NCBI GenBank assembly: GCA_964247055.1
Contig: OZ176051.1
Span: 9,548,001 to 9,612,000 of the forward strand
DNA: 64,000 bases
DNA from: Paragordius varius
Lineage: Eukaryota; Nematomorpha
Direction: 5' to 3'
Both the position numbers and the translations under genes were made by a program. Of the stretch, positions 39,140 to 52,600 are shown one piece after another; the first letter of the stretch is position 1, and the number at the start of each line of letters is the position of its first letter. The notes under the pieces were generated by a model. The model saw only the letters and a list, made by a program, of their open reading frames with translations, did not search any database and was not told the DNA's origin.

Positions 39140-39378
39140 ATGGATGTTGTGGAGCCACTTTTAGTAAAATTTACTATTATGGGATTGGACCATTTGTATT
39201 TACCTAATCTTTTTATTCAATTTAATTGTAGAATTTATCTAACTGTGAATTGGTTAATTTGACATGTCAATTTGCCTGGATTTTGCTTGCAAGTCTCTCT
39301 TATCGGGCTTTACGATTACTTATTGTTATCTTTGCCATATCTGGCATAATTGGATCGCTTGGGGGATATGCAGAGCTT
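39140..39378 (+). CDS. Two candidate exons of a multi-pass membrane protein (MFS/SLC46-like?)
   Basis: Exon 39140-39195 (acceptor tttcag) and exon 39232-39378 join across a 36-nt GT-AG intron. They give one reading frame: DGCCGATF...YYYGIGPF, then NLSNCELVNLT, then a strongly hydrophobic run with SYRALRLLIVIFAISGIIG and SLGGYAEL. An Asp-Gly start, an Arg-x-x-Arg pair before a helix and Gly-rich packing recall the TM4-TM5 region of SLC46-type major-facilitator transporters, but this is weak. The first exon enters in phase 1, so an earlier exon exists. A further open frame at 39425-39799 (hydrophobic, with MPRILLFMHG) lies just downstream, but its phase does not fit the obvious junction. Confidence 0.35.
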
Positions 39379-40313
39379 GTGCAGCCGCCTGGATCTATCA
39401 CACTATACATAAGCCCCTTTTAGATTTTTAATACTTTGGCTCTTAGCTTGTTTACTATCTTATTTAATGCCTAGAATTTTGTTATTCATGCATGGAATAT
39501 TACTTGTATCGACTTATTCGTTTGAATATTTAAACATAGGTACACGAGGAATGATTGTTATTTTTAAATTAAATACAAATTTAAAAATTAAATTTCGGAA
39601 AAATCCTATTGATGGCCTCAATTTTCTTTTTTGTTTTGGCCTTTCCATGCCATTAGGTATCAGAAAATGCAAAAATAATGGGGTGGTGCAAAACATTGTT
39701 GAGCAGTGTTATTTTAATGTAATAAAAAAAAGGATATACCATTTTTCTTTCCCATGCAATATGTTTTGTATGGATTTTTTGCTATTTTATGTGGTGTAAT
39801 GATACGTTCAAGGCTTAATTTTTGTGTATTAATTTTAGTTATTGGCGTCTCGAGTGTGAATTCATTTGTGTCCTCTGTCAATATAATTATAGAGTCATTC
39901 CCAATATCTAATATATATTCGCAAATGTAATTAAATATACGATATACGCGATGCCATTCAATCTGCTAAATACGAATTTTTAAGTATTCCTTAAAAAACT
40001 TAAAAAATCTAGATTCATCAACGATGAAAATGAATAGTTTGTGATAAAACATTAAAATTAATTCATAATATGAATCGGAATTTAAGTTATTTTTAAACTA
40101 CTTAACATAGGTCATATAAAAACTAAATAATTGTTTTTAATAATTTGAAGGAAAATTTTAAAATCAACCATTATAACACTTTTACAGGACAAGACGAAAC
40201 TGCAAAAAAATTTGGAGTGGAAAAGAAATGTAAACTTTAGCAAACAATATATAGTAAATATATGCAAAACATATCTAAATTTGTAAAACAGAAAATTTTA
40301 AAAGTCATGTTAC

Positions 40314-40446
40314 CGTCATCTAAGGATTGTAATGCGCTTGCGGTACTTCTGTTAATCCGTTGATCAGGATAAATTTCAAAATAATTGTCTTTGTCCAATA
40401 ATAAAATACCGTTTATAAGATTCTGTTGCATAAAACTCTTAAACAT
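40314..40446 (-). CDS. Candidate upstream exon of the CBM14 gene
   Basis: Open minus-strand stretch starting at an ATG (40446) and ending at donor G|GTAACA after ...ALQSLDDG. The phase matches the CBM14 exon at 37374. The sequence LDKDNYFEIYPDQRINR is not one I recognise. Upstream, the same frame stays open through YMLVDAINYITS back to an acceptor near 40523, apart from one TGA at about 40467. A short intron removing that TGA could not be placed with certainty, so the 5' structure and the gene's true start are unresolved. Confidence 0.4.
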
Positions 40447-40529
40447 GATAACAAAAATTACTCATCGGGTATGGGCCTTGCTAATATACAGAGATGTGAT
40501 ATAATTGATTGCATCCACCAACATATACC

Positions 40530-43500
40530 TAAAATATAAATTGGGTATTTATATAGATATGCCTGAAAATAATATATGTTAAAGGGGTGCTATAAAATTA
40601 TAAGGCGTCGTCAGCCTTTAATTATAAAAAGTTCATACAAATATTTACAATTTTTTTGAAGATAGCTTTTAACAAGCTCCGTTAAAAAAGTAATGCAAAT
40701 TCAATTTCTCTAGTGATACGGTACTAACAAGATTATAGCCGATTCCTAAAATTCCCACACCGTTTTTTTGGTTTTTTACATTGCCTCAACCGTGTTTAAC
40801 AATTCAATTTAAAATATGACAAAGTTAATGATAGCAGTATAAAAAAGGGTTTGGAACGGAACTGTAAGTTCAAACGGCTTTGAAAAAATATTTTATTTTA
40901 TTTTTTTCTATATTCCATATTTCAGTTAGTCATTAAATATTTTACTATTTTTTAAAAATGGCTCCATATTGCAATTTTTTTAACATTTCATGATCTTTTG
41001 GAGTAGTTTTATATCCCAGAGCGATTCAAAATTTAAATATCTTTGCAAGTATTTAAGTTAGTAAGCCGTTGTTATTAATATATTTCTTTAGCCCTTAACG
41101 CGCATGCTTCAAAGAATTTTTTTTAAAATTGTAAAATTGTACCATTCCTTAAATATTTTTAAATCGCTAATACAATAGGCAAATTAATGTGTATTATGCT
41201 TAAATAACTAATATTAACTTTATTAAGCTTACAGGTCACATATTACCAGCAAAAACTTGATATATTCTAATTTTAAAATAAGCCATTTATTTAAAGTGTT
41301 TTGGAGCTATGAACTATAGAAAATACAAAACTGTAAATATATAAGCTATTTCATCTAAGACAAGAGAAGAATGTTTGATAATATTTTAACTAAAATAACT
41401 TTCAACAAAGTAGTTTATAAACAAAAATAAATTCTTGGTTAAACTACCCGATGATCGCGGACAAAGAAAAGGTTATAAAGTATTAAAAAATGCAACAAAA
41501 TAAATGGATAAAAATAGAACAACGGATCAATTTTTTCGACAAAAGATTTTATTAAATATCCTTGATATAAAAATAAAAAACTAATTTGCCGTTATTGTAA
41601 CATTTAGTCCTTTTTTTAACATTTGTATGAATTCTGTACAATTATTATCGTGGTGCCTATATTTTTTAGTTACATATGCATAATTGGGTGAATTAAATAT
41701 TCTTTAAACTCAAAAGAAATATTGTGACAAAGTTTTAAGACGCATTTGTAGTGGAGGCAAAGTTACAAGCAAATTACTTTAATGTCTTTTTGCCGTCCTT
41801 TGTCGGAACTTGAGGGTAATTATATGTAGATTTATCTTTTTGTTTTAATTGTCCATCAAATATACAATTTTATTGAAATGCAAATATCATATATTTATAC
41901 GCTTAGGTATTTACGATTTACAGAAAATCCTTAAGATGTATGATTGTGTTTATTTGTTTGTTTTATGGGAATATTTCGGCTTTTTAAATGTATATAAAAT
42001 AAATTATGATTTATTATCTGCAGAATGATATTTATGGATAAATGGTCGTTTATTAACGCTTGAATTTTATGGGTTGTTGATGAAAAATTCCTAAAACAAA
42101 TAAAAATGCTTTACATTTTATGTGTCAAAAACATATAAATGAAGAGAATTTTAATCGGATACAATATGGTCAATTAAATCCGAATCTGTAAAGTGCATTG
42201 GAAAACCGGTTAAATTTAAAAATTCATATGATTATTCTACAAAGTTATCAATGTAGTATTCAAAAAGTAAGAACATATTTTATAACATAATTTTAATTTT
42301 TAAATCGCAATTTCAAGAATTTGGGTTGGATTGATTGTCGAAAAAACCTGACCCTGCAAATCAGACACTTTTAAACATATATATTCATGTCACCTAAATC
42401 CAAAATAATTATCTAAATAAATTTAGGGTAAATATATCGGACACCCATTTAAGTTATAAGTTTACATTTGCATGTTTAATACATTGTAAAATTGTTAGTA
42501 CTTTATATAATGATTTTACTGAGGCAAAACTTAAAATAGAAGATACGGAAAATAAAAACGATTGGAAAACAACAATAAAACTTATCAATCAGCAACCTTC
42601 AACTCTGAAAATCAACAGTGATGATATAAAGTTAAATCAATTAGCATAATGCAAATTATTAAGATTTGTTTTAAATTTACACTAAAAATAAGATCAAAAC
42701 AACGGTAGTATACTATAATTAAGGAAACCGTATTTAAACCCAGTATACTATAAATCAGGCGTACCAACACAAATATTTTAAATAACTTTTAGGTTTTTTT
42801 ATATAAGCTCAATTTTGGAGAATATATCTTCTAAATAATTGTAAATTTTTGATTGAAATAAATTTTTTATTTTTTTAACATCTTTTAGTTTAGAGCCATT
42901 TTGCGTACCGAACAAAGTGTGTTGGACATTCCTGCTATAAATGATGGTTTAAATGTGATTGTAGTTACAATTAAACTACGAACTTAACAAATTATATTCA
43001 AAAAAATGTACTAAAGGCTTTATATGAAATATGAATATACTTAAAAAATTATTAGATAAATATAGCGGTTTATAAGCAAACTAATCATAGCGGTATCTTT
43101 TGTTACCAATAATTAAAAAAAATATTATATCATACTTGCCATTAACAATGAATATTTACTCCAATGAATCATGACAACAAATATTAAACAAATTGGTGGA
43201 TATGTTTGTTATTATTAACAATTTTAAAATATGGATTGAAAAGAAACACCCTGGTCTTTAAAAATATACGTTAAAGTTGGTATGTCAATCTGTACTATAT
43301 ACTTGTATCATTATTAGTCAGACAATAAAATCTCAAAAAAAATTGTTTGTGGCAATGTTAGAAAAAGTTTTTTTTCAGAAGGTATTCTTTTTATGCATAA
43401 ATTTATTATGTTGCTTTTAGACCCAATTAATAATGGGAGGTGAAGTAAGGCTGTATGATATGGTGTATATTATTTGATATAGTGATAGAGATGAGACTTT

Positions 43501-44674
43501 CCAACAACATAAAATTAGTTTCTGCTAACTTATTTTATTTATTAAAAAATGCCTTAAAGGAAAAATCTAGATTAACGTCATCATAGATTCGATTGTGTTT
43601 TTCAAAATTGACTGACTATTCACTTACTTGGTATGACTTTAGAAAAAATACATAAATAGATGACTTATAACAAATCCTTCATCTAAGTAATGTCTTAAGA
43701 TAAGGTATTAATTTGTTTGTTTTAATTAATTACATTACACAGTACAGGAGAAGGATAGGACATATAATGAGACAAATATTTCAAAAATTTTGTCCACACG
43801 AAAACATGTAAACCCACATTTTTTAGACATTTACGTTGCGGTTAGAATAAGATGAATTAACTAAGACGCGACAAAATTCTTCATTAAATTTTTCTAAACG
43901 CAAAATTCACCATAATAACAAATAGAGACATAGAATTCATTCTACTTAATAAACATGTTTCCAGTATTATTAATGAATCAAAACATATCTGTCGTGTTTG
44001 AATTATATCACATACATTATTTTATTTTTACAGAATATTTTTATAAAACTGTGCGAGCGATAAAAGTGGTAAAATTAATGATTATGAGTTTATATCTATG
44101 ATGAATATCAAAATGAAAAATTTGGGTAAAAATATTAGAAAAAAATGTTTTAATTTTTGTGTAAAATCGAATACATTTCCCCACCTTTTATATATTACAT
44201 AGAAGAAAACGAGTCAGTTATATTTTATTTGATATGAATATGTATTATAAAGATTATTCAAATAGCAAATTATCATTTTTAAATTGGACCTGCCGAAAAA
44301 TGCATTGCGTGTGAAAATTCCAAAACGTTTGTCAATAAAAAATTCATTAAATTGTCAACTAATTATTTATTTATTAAAATTAGCGAACAAACCTCTTAAC
44401 ATGCTGTACATAATTTAATTAAATACAAAGTATAAAAAACATCATTCTTTATTTTAATAACTAGATTAACGCTTTGGCTAACTTGTTTTAATTCGATCAT
44501 TGATAATAAAAATTTTAAACTTGAGAAGATAGAGATTTGAAATAAAATAACAGATTTATATGATTAAGTTGAGAAATAGTTATAACATTTCATCCAAACG
44601 CACATTTTTATAAGCAAAGAAAACTAAAAAAATTGCTGTGTATGCTTGAAAAAATGTTGCTTTTGATTGAAAAT
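40530..44674. other. Gene-poor spacer
   Basis: 4.1 kb of AT-rich DNA with short chance frames only. Given the very short introns elsewhere, a gene with small exons could hide here, but none was found. Confidence 0.45.
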
Positions 44675-44689
44675 ACATTTCAGCTAAAC
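44675..44689 (+). repeat. Left target-site duplication of the full-length LINE
   Basis: The 15 bases ACATTTCAGCTAAAC occur here and again perfectly at 48206-48220, bracketing the LINE. This is the direct mark of target-primed insertion and fixes both ends of the element. Confidence 0.9.
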
Positions 44690-44760
44690 GGGGTGCAAAG
44701 TCCGACTCCCACCTCCGCGTGGTGCACCCTGGTTATACCAACGGGAGCGGCAAAGGAAAG
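44690..44760 (+). ncRNA. Probable HDV-like self-cleaving ribozyme at the LINE 5' end
   Basis: The first seven bases of the element (GGGGTGC, 44690-44696) pair with GCACCCT at 44724-44730 (one G-U), a 7-bp P1 beginning exactly at the insertion junction. Between them CCAC (44709-44712) pairs with GTGG (44719-44722) around loop CTCCGC, the P3/L3 arrangement, with P3 one base before the P1 strand as in HDV-like folds. A P2 is possible: CCG-A-CTC (44702-44708) with GAGCGG (44745-44750), and GGT/ACC (44731-44739) could be P4. The catalytic C would then be near 44742; P4 and the J4/2 joint are the weak points. HDV-like ribozymes at the 5' end of R2, RTE and L1Tc elements are established knowledge. 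Confidence 0.55.
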
Positions 44761-47700
44761 AAATCATCTGTGTGGGGTGAGGTGGAAAAAATAAACTACC
44801 ATTATTTTTTCCTATAAAATACCACAATACCTGCATTCACACAGATGATAAAGTGGGTTTATCTGGCGCTATAACCAGTTGCTAGAAACAACCAATTTGT
44901 AATATATGTAATCGGGGATGGAACTCCGTAAGCCCAGAAAGGCAATTCCATAGGTCAGGGACACCGAAATAGTCTCTTGATTTGCAAAGGCATGCAAATT
45001 GTAAAACAATCGCCTTAATCATACCGTATATGAAAATAATGAATGAATTGACAACACTTTTAAACAATGATATATATTTTAAAAATGATAATATTAATCT
45101 TACAAATAATTTTATTAATGATATTAATATATGTGATAATCTTAATTTTGATAATAATATTAATTTACATGATAACAATATTAATGCTCTCCTAAAAAAC
45201 CACAAACATCAAAAAACACCCAACAATATGGTAAAACCACTTAAGATCGGCACTTGGAATATCTCGACGCTAGTCGGTAGATCAAACTTAGTTATCGACC
45301 AAATAAAAGAGAAAAACATTGACATCTGTTGCCTCCAGGAAACCAGATATAAATCTGAGGGAAAGCTGAATATAGACAACTATACAATTTTCTACAAAGG
45401 TCAAATGAAAGGCCAACATGGAGTGGCTATAGCTATTAAAAATGAATATTGTGATAATATAATAGAAGTAAACAGACACAACGAAAGAATTATCCAAATA
45501 CGTATCGGCTTTAAAAAACAAATTCTTAACATACTTTCCATCTATGCTCCCCAGTCTGGATTAAGCGAAGCAACCAAACAAGCCTTTTGGAACCAACTAT
45601 ACGACATTTCCCATGCAATACCTCCAAATGACAAAATTTTTATAGGTGGAGATTTCAATTCCCACGTTGGCACTAATGGTCAAGACTATATGAGAATACA
45701 TGGAGGAAACGCTTTTGGCAGCCGTAACAAAGAAGGTGATACATTATTAGAATACTGCGCATCTCTTAGACTTACTATCTGCAATACCCTCTTCACGAAA
45801 CCAGCAAAGAAATTAATAACTTATACAAGTGGTAATCAAAATTCTATGGTAGACTACATTTTAACACCCATTCAAGATAGAAAATTTATTAAAGACTCTA
45901 AAACATACCTTACTGACACACAACATAAATTAATTGTAGCTAAATAACAATAAACAAATCCCATTACCATAGTAACCAGAAACCTAAAATAAACTTAGAA
46001 AAACTACACCTTCCTGATCTTAAACTTCAACTCTCAGAAACTGTCAATGCATCGCTTAGCCTCAACCACAAAACATCTGAACAAGCTTGGGATAATTTTA
46101 AAAACAGCATCATCCCAAATGTGATTAATTGTTGTGGCAGAAAGAAAATATACAGGAAAAAACAACAATCAAATTTGTGGTGGTCAGAATCCATAAAACC
46201 TTTAATTAAAATTAAACGCAATAACTATAAAAGATGGAAACAAACAAAAGATAAAAGAGACTTGGAATCATATATCAAATCAAATAAAAATTTACAACAA
46301 GCCATCAATATTTCAGCCAACAAAAAAGCTTTGGATTTAGCTAAAAAATTAGAACAAGACATGAAAAATCTTAAGATTTTTCGAACAAAAAATTCAGTTA
46401 ACAATAATAAAAAGGACATTAAACAAATTTCCTATATTAAAGATAAAGATCAACAACTAGTAACTGAGTGAAGTGACATAAGCAATGTCTGGACAACGTA
46501 TTATAAAAAACAATTTGCACAAAAACATGATTTTGAAACAATAAACCAACCACCAGCAATTGGTCCTCGACCATTGATAACAACAGACGATGTAAGAGAT
46601 GCCTTGGCCAAGATGAAAAATAACAAAGCTACAGGTCCATCTGAACTCAGCTGTGACATGATCAAAGCTTTACCACAATGCATTAAACATTTAACTAACA
46701 TATTCAATCTAATCTTATCAACGAATCGTATCCCTAATGATTGGTCAAAAAGCACCATCATACCCATTTATAAAAACAAGGACATACTCGTTTGTTCCTC
46801 CTACAGACCACTAAAGTTGTTGGAACACCCGTTAAAATTTTTTGAATCCATTATTGAATCAAAACTAAGATCAATCGTTAGTATACAGGAATCACAATAT
46901 GCCTATAAACCAAACAGTAGCACAATTGATGCAATCTTCATTTTGAGAAGATTGCAAGAGAACTATTTAGCGAAAAATAAAAAACTATATCATGTTTTTA
47001 TTGATTTACAAAGGCCTTTGATTGTATCCCCAGGAAGTTGATCACATTCACACTACGAGCCAATAATGTAGATGATTGGATAATTAAATCAATAGAAATG
47101 ATGTACTACAAAACAACAAACTGCGTCAGATTTACACTAGGTAACTTTTGTTCCAAACGAATCTGGTCTTCATCAAGGCTCCATCCTAAGCCCTCTACTC
47201 TTCATTTTAATAATGAATTACCTAACAAAAGATATAAAACAAGGCCCACCATGGGAACTTATCTATGCGGACGACATTGTCCTCACCGCAACATCAATGG
47301 AAGCATTAAATCAAAAGTACAACACATGGAAATCACACTTAGAAAAGGGTGGAATGAATATAAATATAAGCAAAACAAAGGTGATGATAACGGGTGAAAC
47401 TGTATATGAACGACCTAAGTTTCCATGTGGAGTATGTGATTTAGATGTTAAACTCAATTCAATCCTATGTACATCATGCAATAAGTGGGTACACAAAAAG
47501 TGCTCGCTTATAAAAGGAAAATTAATCAACAATGACAAATTTATATGTGAATCATGTAAAAATAAAACAATAAATCACTAATCCACTTCCCTAAATTACG
47601 TTTATATGGCAGACACCAAAATCGAATTGGTGAATAACTTCAAATACTTGGGCGATGTCATACATTGCCTAGGTGGAATAAACCAATCAGTTAAATATAG

Positions 47701-48205
47701 ATCCCAACAAGCTTGGGTAAAATATCATCAACTTAAATTTGTCCTCAAAAATAAACACATATCAGCAAAAAACAAAGGTTTGATTTACAAAGCCGGCATA
47801 CGTCCCATACTCCTGTATGGTTGCGAAACGTGGCCGATGACAGATTCAATCGAGAAAAAACTAATAAACTTAGAAAAACGGATACTAAATTTATTCCAAC
47901 CCAATAGGTCAAATTCAAATTTACATCAACTGTACCAAATTGAACCTTTAAATGTCATGCTCAGAAAAAATAGGCTTAGATATTTCGGACACATCAAACG
48001 TGCTCCAGAACAATGGACAAATAAAATTTTATCCCTACATCCCGAAGGTAACAATCGCAGGGGCAGACCAACATTCAACTGGGAAAAAACAATAAATAAT
48101 GATTTAAGTGTTGCCAACATTGATGATAACGCCTGGCAGGATCGCAAATATTACAGACAGCTTCTATACGGATACAATGGCTAGCCATTACACAAAGACG
48201 ATACA
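44690..48205 (+). mobile_element. Full-length non-LTR retrotransposon (APE-RT LINE), coding decayed
   Basis: 3,516 bp between perfect 15-bp duplications. Order: structured 5' UTR (44690-44981); AP-endonuclease frame 44982-45947 (KIGTWNISTL, CCLQETR, GGDFNSH, NSMVDYILT); reverse transcriptase from about 46,000 (NKATGPSE, SSYRPLKLLE, FID..AFD, LHQGSILSPLLF, YADD near 47,267). A Cys/His finger follows (CGVC...CTSCNKWVHKKC...CESC), then a C-terminal region with NRLRYFGHIKR and RRGRPTFNWEKT. Damage: the APE frame closes at 45,947, an in-frame TGA lies at 46469-46471, a frame change and its return lie between about 47,010 and 47,210, and a TAA lies near 47,579. The 3' end has no poly(A). Clade is RTE/CR1-like but not certain. 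It is the same family as 29798-31455. Confidence 0.88.
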
Positions 48206-48220
48206 ACATTTCAGCTAAAC
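48206..48220 (+). repeat. Right target-site duplication of the full-length LINE
   Basis: Perfect second copy of ACATTTCAGCTAAAC, immediately after the LINE's last base. Confidence 0.9.
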
Positions 48221-49670
48221 CTCAATTAAAATCATCATCTTTGAACACTTGAAATAAATTTCTCGCTAAAATATTATATTTTAATCAAATTCCTTTAATT
48301 TTTAGATGTTATTGCATCATAGTCTTTGTTATATAATATAGGCCAATTTTAATTCTATAAATAGTTTTCGTAATAAATTAAATCATTTTTAATTATATCA
48401 ATAATAATCAATGTAATATGCAATTTATTATATTTGTAAGTAAATTATGGAAAATAAGCGATTTATAGTATAGTATGATTTTAAATTAAACTAATTCCAA
48501 TGTAGGCAAGCTTTATTGTCCATGTCTACATATATAATACAAGATGTGTTGGTTCCCATATGAAAGGTAAATTTTCCTAATAAGTATAATAGACATAAGG
48601 ATATATTGTCACATATATATATGAAAACTATAAATTGCAATCCAACTTATGTCTTCTTTCATTGACATAGAGAATTTACAATTTGATTTGTTATTCAGTT
48701 TAATATTTTAACATTCCAACAATAACTTTGTAATTCATATTCAAATTTTTATAATAATAACTCATAAAATATACAGGCCAAATAATATAAAGAGTTAAGA
48801 CTTAACAATTTATTGCGATTACTTATCTATAACAATACAGTAAAAATTGAAATTATAGGGACAAAATGTAAAAATATAAAAACAATTTTTTTTTCAAAAG
48901 ACAAATAATTATTTTAAGTCATTGTAAACTGTAAAGTTTTATATATAATATATACTGGCAACACAATCAATTACATATTTTACGATTGTTATTAAATGGT
49001 TTTAATAGGAAAATTTAAGGTTTAAAAAAGTATGGTTATCTTTTGAAAAATATTTGTCTTTATATTTCTATGCCTATTTTAAGAGTGTAAAAATTTATAT
49101 TGAAACTAATATTATAAAGAGCTAATTTTTAATTAATTTAAAAAGAATCCACTAAAAACGCCTCTAAGAAAAAGCTTTCACGATTATTCTTAGCCATAAT
49201 ACTGATGAGTTTACCTTAGAAATCTTTATATTTATACACTTCTTTTAACTTAATAATATATGGTAGATGGTAAAAAATAGGTTATTGTTGTTATTCAAGG
49301 GTTATTATATCGTTTTTTATGATTATTTAACATAAAAAAATTAATTTTGATTTTGGCCTAAATTAATAGTATCAGTTTTCTTTTTCTTCTTGTTAACGCA
49401 ACAAAATTTTAATGATTATATATTTATGATTTTTTTTTAAAAAAATAAGAACAATCGGATGCATGAGCCAAAAACTATTCGAACAAACCCGTTTTTAAAA
49501 CTGCTTTAATTGCCCATTGATTAAAAACAATTTTAATATATTTTTATTTATTTATTAATATTCATGTATATTAATGAAATGGTACTGTTAATTTTTAAAA
49601 AGTATTTTTCTAAAAACAGTTCCAAAGTTTGTTCTATTTTAAATGTTGACAAATCATAAATTTTATATTT
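48221..49670. other. Spacer between the LINE and ITFG2
   Basis: AT-rich, nothing recognised. A missing last ITFG2 exon, if any, would lie here. Confidence 0.5.
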
Positions 49671-52600
49671 TTATTTTACAAGACAGACATTTATTTTATT
49701 GAAAAAACCTGCAGAAAATGCGCGAATATCTTGATTCGTGCTAAATTTTGTTAAAATTTTACAGTGTGGATGTTGAAAAATGTATATGGTGCCTTCCCAA
49801 GAACAAAAAACAAATGCATGGTCAGAACCTATATCTGAATCCTTACCGCAAACATTTAAAGGGTTTTCTGGCACAAATTTTATTCCCATAAGTGTTTCAT
49901 TGCCCAAATTTAGTGAAGCGATGCAATGGTCCTCTTTTATTAAATGGACATCACCTAAAAAATTATATTAATATAAAATATATTTTAGCCATATATTAGG
50001 AATGTTATTAAACTTGATTAAATAACATTATTTTGTCGTAAAAATAAAAAAAACATTTAATACAAACATTTACAGCCAGCATTTTTTGCAAATTTATCTA
50101 AAACGGCAAAAAAGATGAAATTATAATAAAAAACATTATAGGCCTATACTATTCAATAAGTGAACCATTATTCAAGTTTTTAGTTGAAACATTATGAGAA
50201 ATTAACAACTATTTTATGATTCAAAAACTTTCATCAATTTTTGTGAAATATTTAAAATTGTCAGTCTAATAACTATTTGGTACTTTTAGTATTTTTAAAA
50301 TAAATATATATGATTATACCGCGCTCTGTAAAAATCCTTTTATTTTAGTTACTAACGAACCATGCTTAAAAAAATAATAATAATGTTTTATGATAATTAT
50401 AGTCATTTTTATAGGGGAAAACCAAAAAAGTCGCACTGTAAATTTTGACCCATTAACTTATAGAATCAAATTTCTAGAAAATTTATATATTCTTGACCAA
50501 TTTTTATATATGTTAGTGATACATATCAACAATTTTCGTGTTCATTATTTGCAAAAAATAACGGCATCTTTATCCATAACTTAAACACATAAACATTAGA
50601 TTTAATTAATATGTGATTTTTTTTCAAATTAGTTTTCAAATTATAATCTTCCTATTGAAAAACAAAAACTAAGATACAAGATTGGAAATTAAATTATTGG
50701 AATGGCAGAAAAAATTTTTTAGATTCAGTGTGGTGTTAAGAATTATCCAATAATTATCCTTTACCAATATAAAAAATGCAAGATTATAAAATAATTTTTT
50801 GTTAAATATTTAATTAAAACAAGGTGGATGATTCCCATATCAATTGTATCAATTACGCTAGACAACAAATTTTGACTTTTTAACTGCTATTCTTTAAATT
50901 TATATATTTCATTAAAGTACATAAATAGTTTTTCTGAAAATAAAATTGGTCTATCTTAATTTTTTTATTAGGGTGTATCGAAAATTTTTGGCTCCGATTT
51001 AAATTGAACAAAATTTTCAAAATTAACAGTTTTAGATATAGAGCCATATATTGTATATCATTCGAAAGAGCGCGTACTGTATCTTTCGAATGGTAGTTAG
51101 GCATTTAAAACAAGACGTAAAAGTTAATTGGGTTTATGTGGTCAAAATTTTCTAATTTATACAGACAGACTAATTTAAATATCGTGTAATTAAATATAAT
51201 TATTGGGGTTACATTATTATAAATTCTAAAAAAACCTTTGATAATGCTTTTGCTTTGCTTTTAATAAAAATTATTTAAGAAATTATTTTACCTAGTGGAT
51301 ACTAAAATGCGTAGTTACTGTAAATTTATAACATAATTATAAAAGATCAAAAATACCTTAATCTATATTTCTAGTCTTAAAAATTAGAAATTATAAGCTT
51401 TTCAAAGAATAATTAATTTTTATGCGATGGTAATTTTTTAAAAACAAGAAACTTAAAAATGGTTGTTTTGAAAGATATTAAAGCAAAATGTAAGTGTTTT
51501 AATTGAAAAAACTTTCTTGTGTTATCTTTTTTGGACATTCATTGCCATCTAAACAAAGTTTGAGCTATATTCATCCATTAATTTTAAAAATACAATCAGG
51601 AAAATACTCCTTCGCACGTTTTTCGCTTCTTATGTCCAATATTAACTATCAATATAAAAAATATTAGTATGCATCTTATAGAGTCTTTATTAATCTTTCG
51701 AATGATATATTTCAAATAAGCATTTCTTTATTTTCAAAGAAAAACGTTTTTTATTAAAATTTGATAGAGACATAATCCTAAAAAATCAAATTATAAAAAT
51801 TCTTAGGTGGAATTGTATTTTTATTTCAGATTAACTCTTAAAATGATAGTAAATATCAGAAAATGCAAAAAATGGAGTGGCCGAAAAAATGTTGTCTAGT
51901 GTTATGAATTAAATCATATAGTTGTTAACAAATGCTAATTATTTATGAGTAATCCTGAATGTTTAAATATGAATCAATGGCCTAAAATTTATAAGTTTTG
52001 AGTTTATTTAATAAAGCGAACAGCGACACATTTGATAAAAAAGATGCATAACAACTCAAATATTTCAAAAAGCTAAGAGCGTATATATATCAAAAATATG
52101 AAAAACGACGCTTAGATTTATCATATTCAATAATTAGCCTTCTGCAGTATCTTACTTATGTTCTTAAACAAAATCTTAAATTTTTAAATATTACCATTTT
52201 GATTTATCATTACTAAATAATTGTAGATCTGATCTTTAGTATATGTGGATATATCTGGAATTTGGCTAGAACAAATTTCGGAGGATAAATTGGTTGATTG
52301 CGATATTTTATTATCGATATTTATGTATTTTATTGGGGCATTTTGAGATTTCTGTTCTTCAAAATAAGTTTCTTGCTCAGAAATTTTTTCCAGAGACTCG
52401 TTATTATGTAAATAATCATTGGTACTTAAAACCACATAAGAATTATTAGGTTGTGAACAAAGCAACCTAACTTTATTGGATGATTTCTCGAACTCTAACA
52501 ATTTGTTTTCGCAATAGATTGGTAAAAGGTCAAACGAAACATTTCCAATCTGTTTAATCAACTCCCATTTATGTAAGGCTAAGAACTTTCCATTGCAATA

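Noticed and set aside
44882-45205. 107-codon minus frame inside the LINE
   Set aside because: Antisense shadow of the LINE 5' UTR and endonuclease region; no family resemblance.
52184-52214. A possible further ~20-nt intron (GTAATATTTAAAAATTTAAG) at the end of ITFG2 exon 4
   Set aside because: Joining there gives an immediate stop; the acceptor at 49955 continues the family alignment (NQNG/DVHLIKED).
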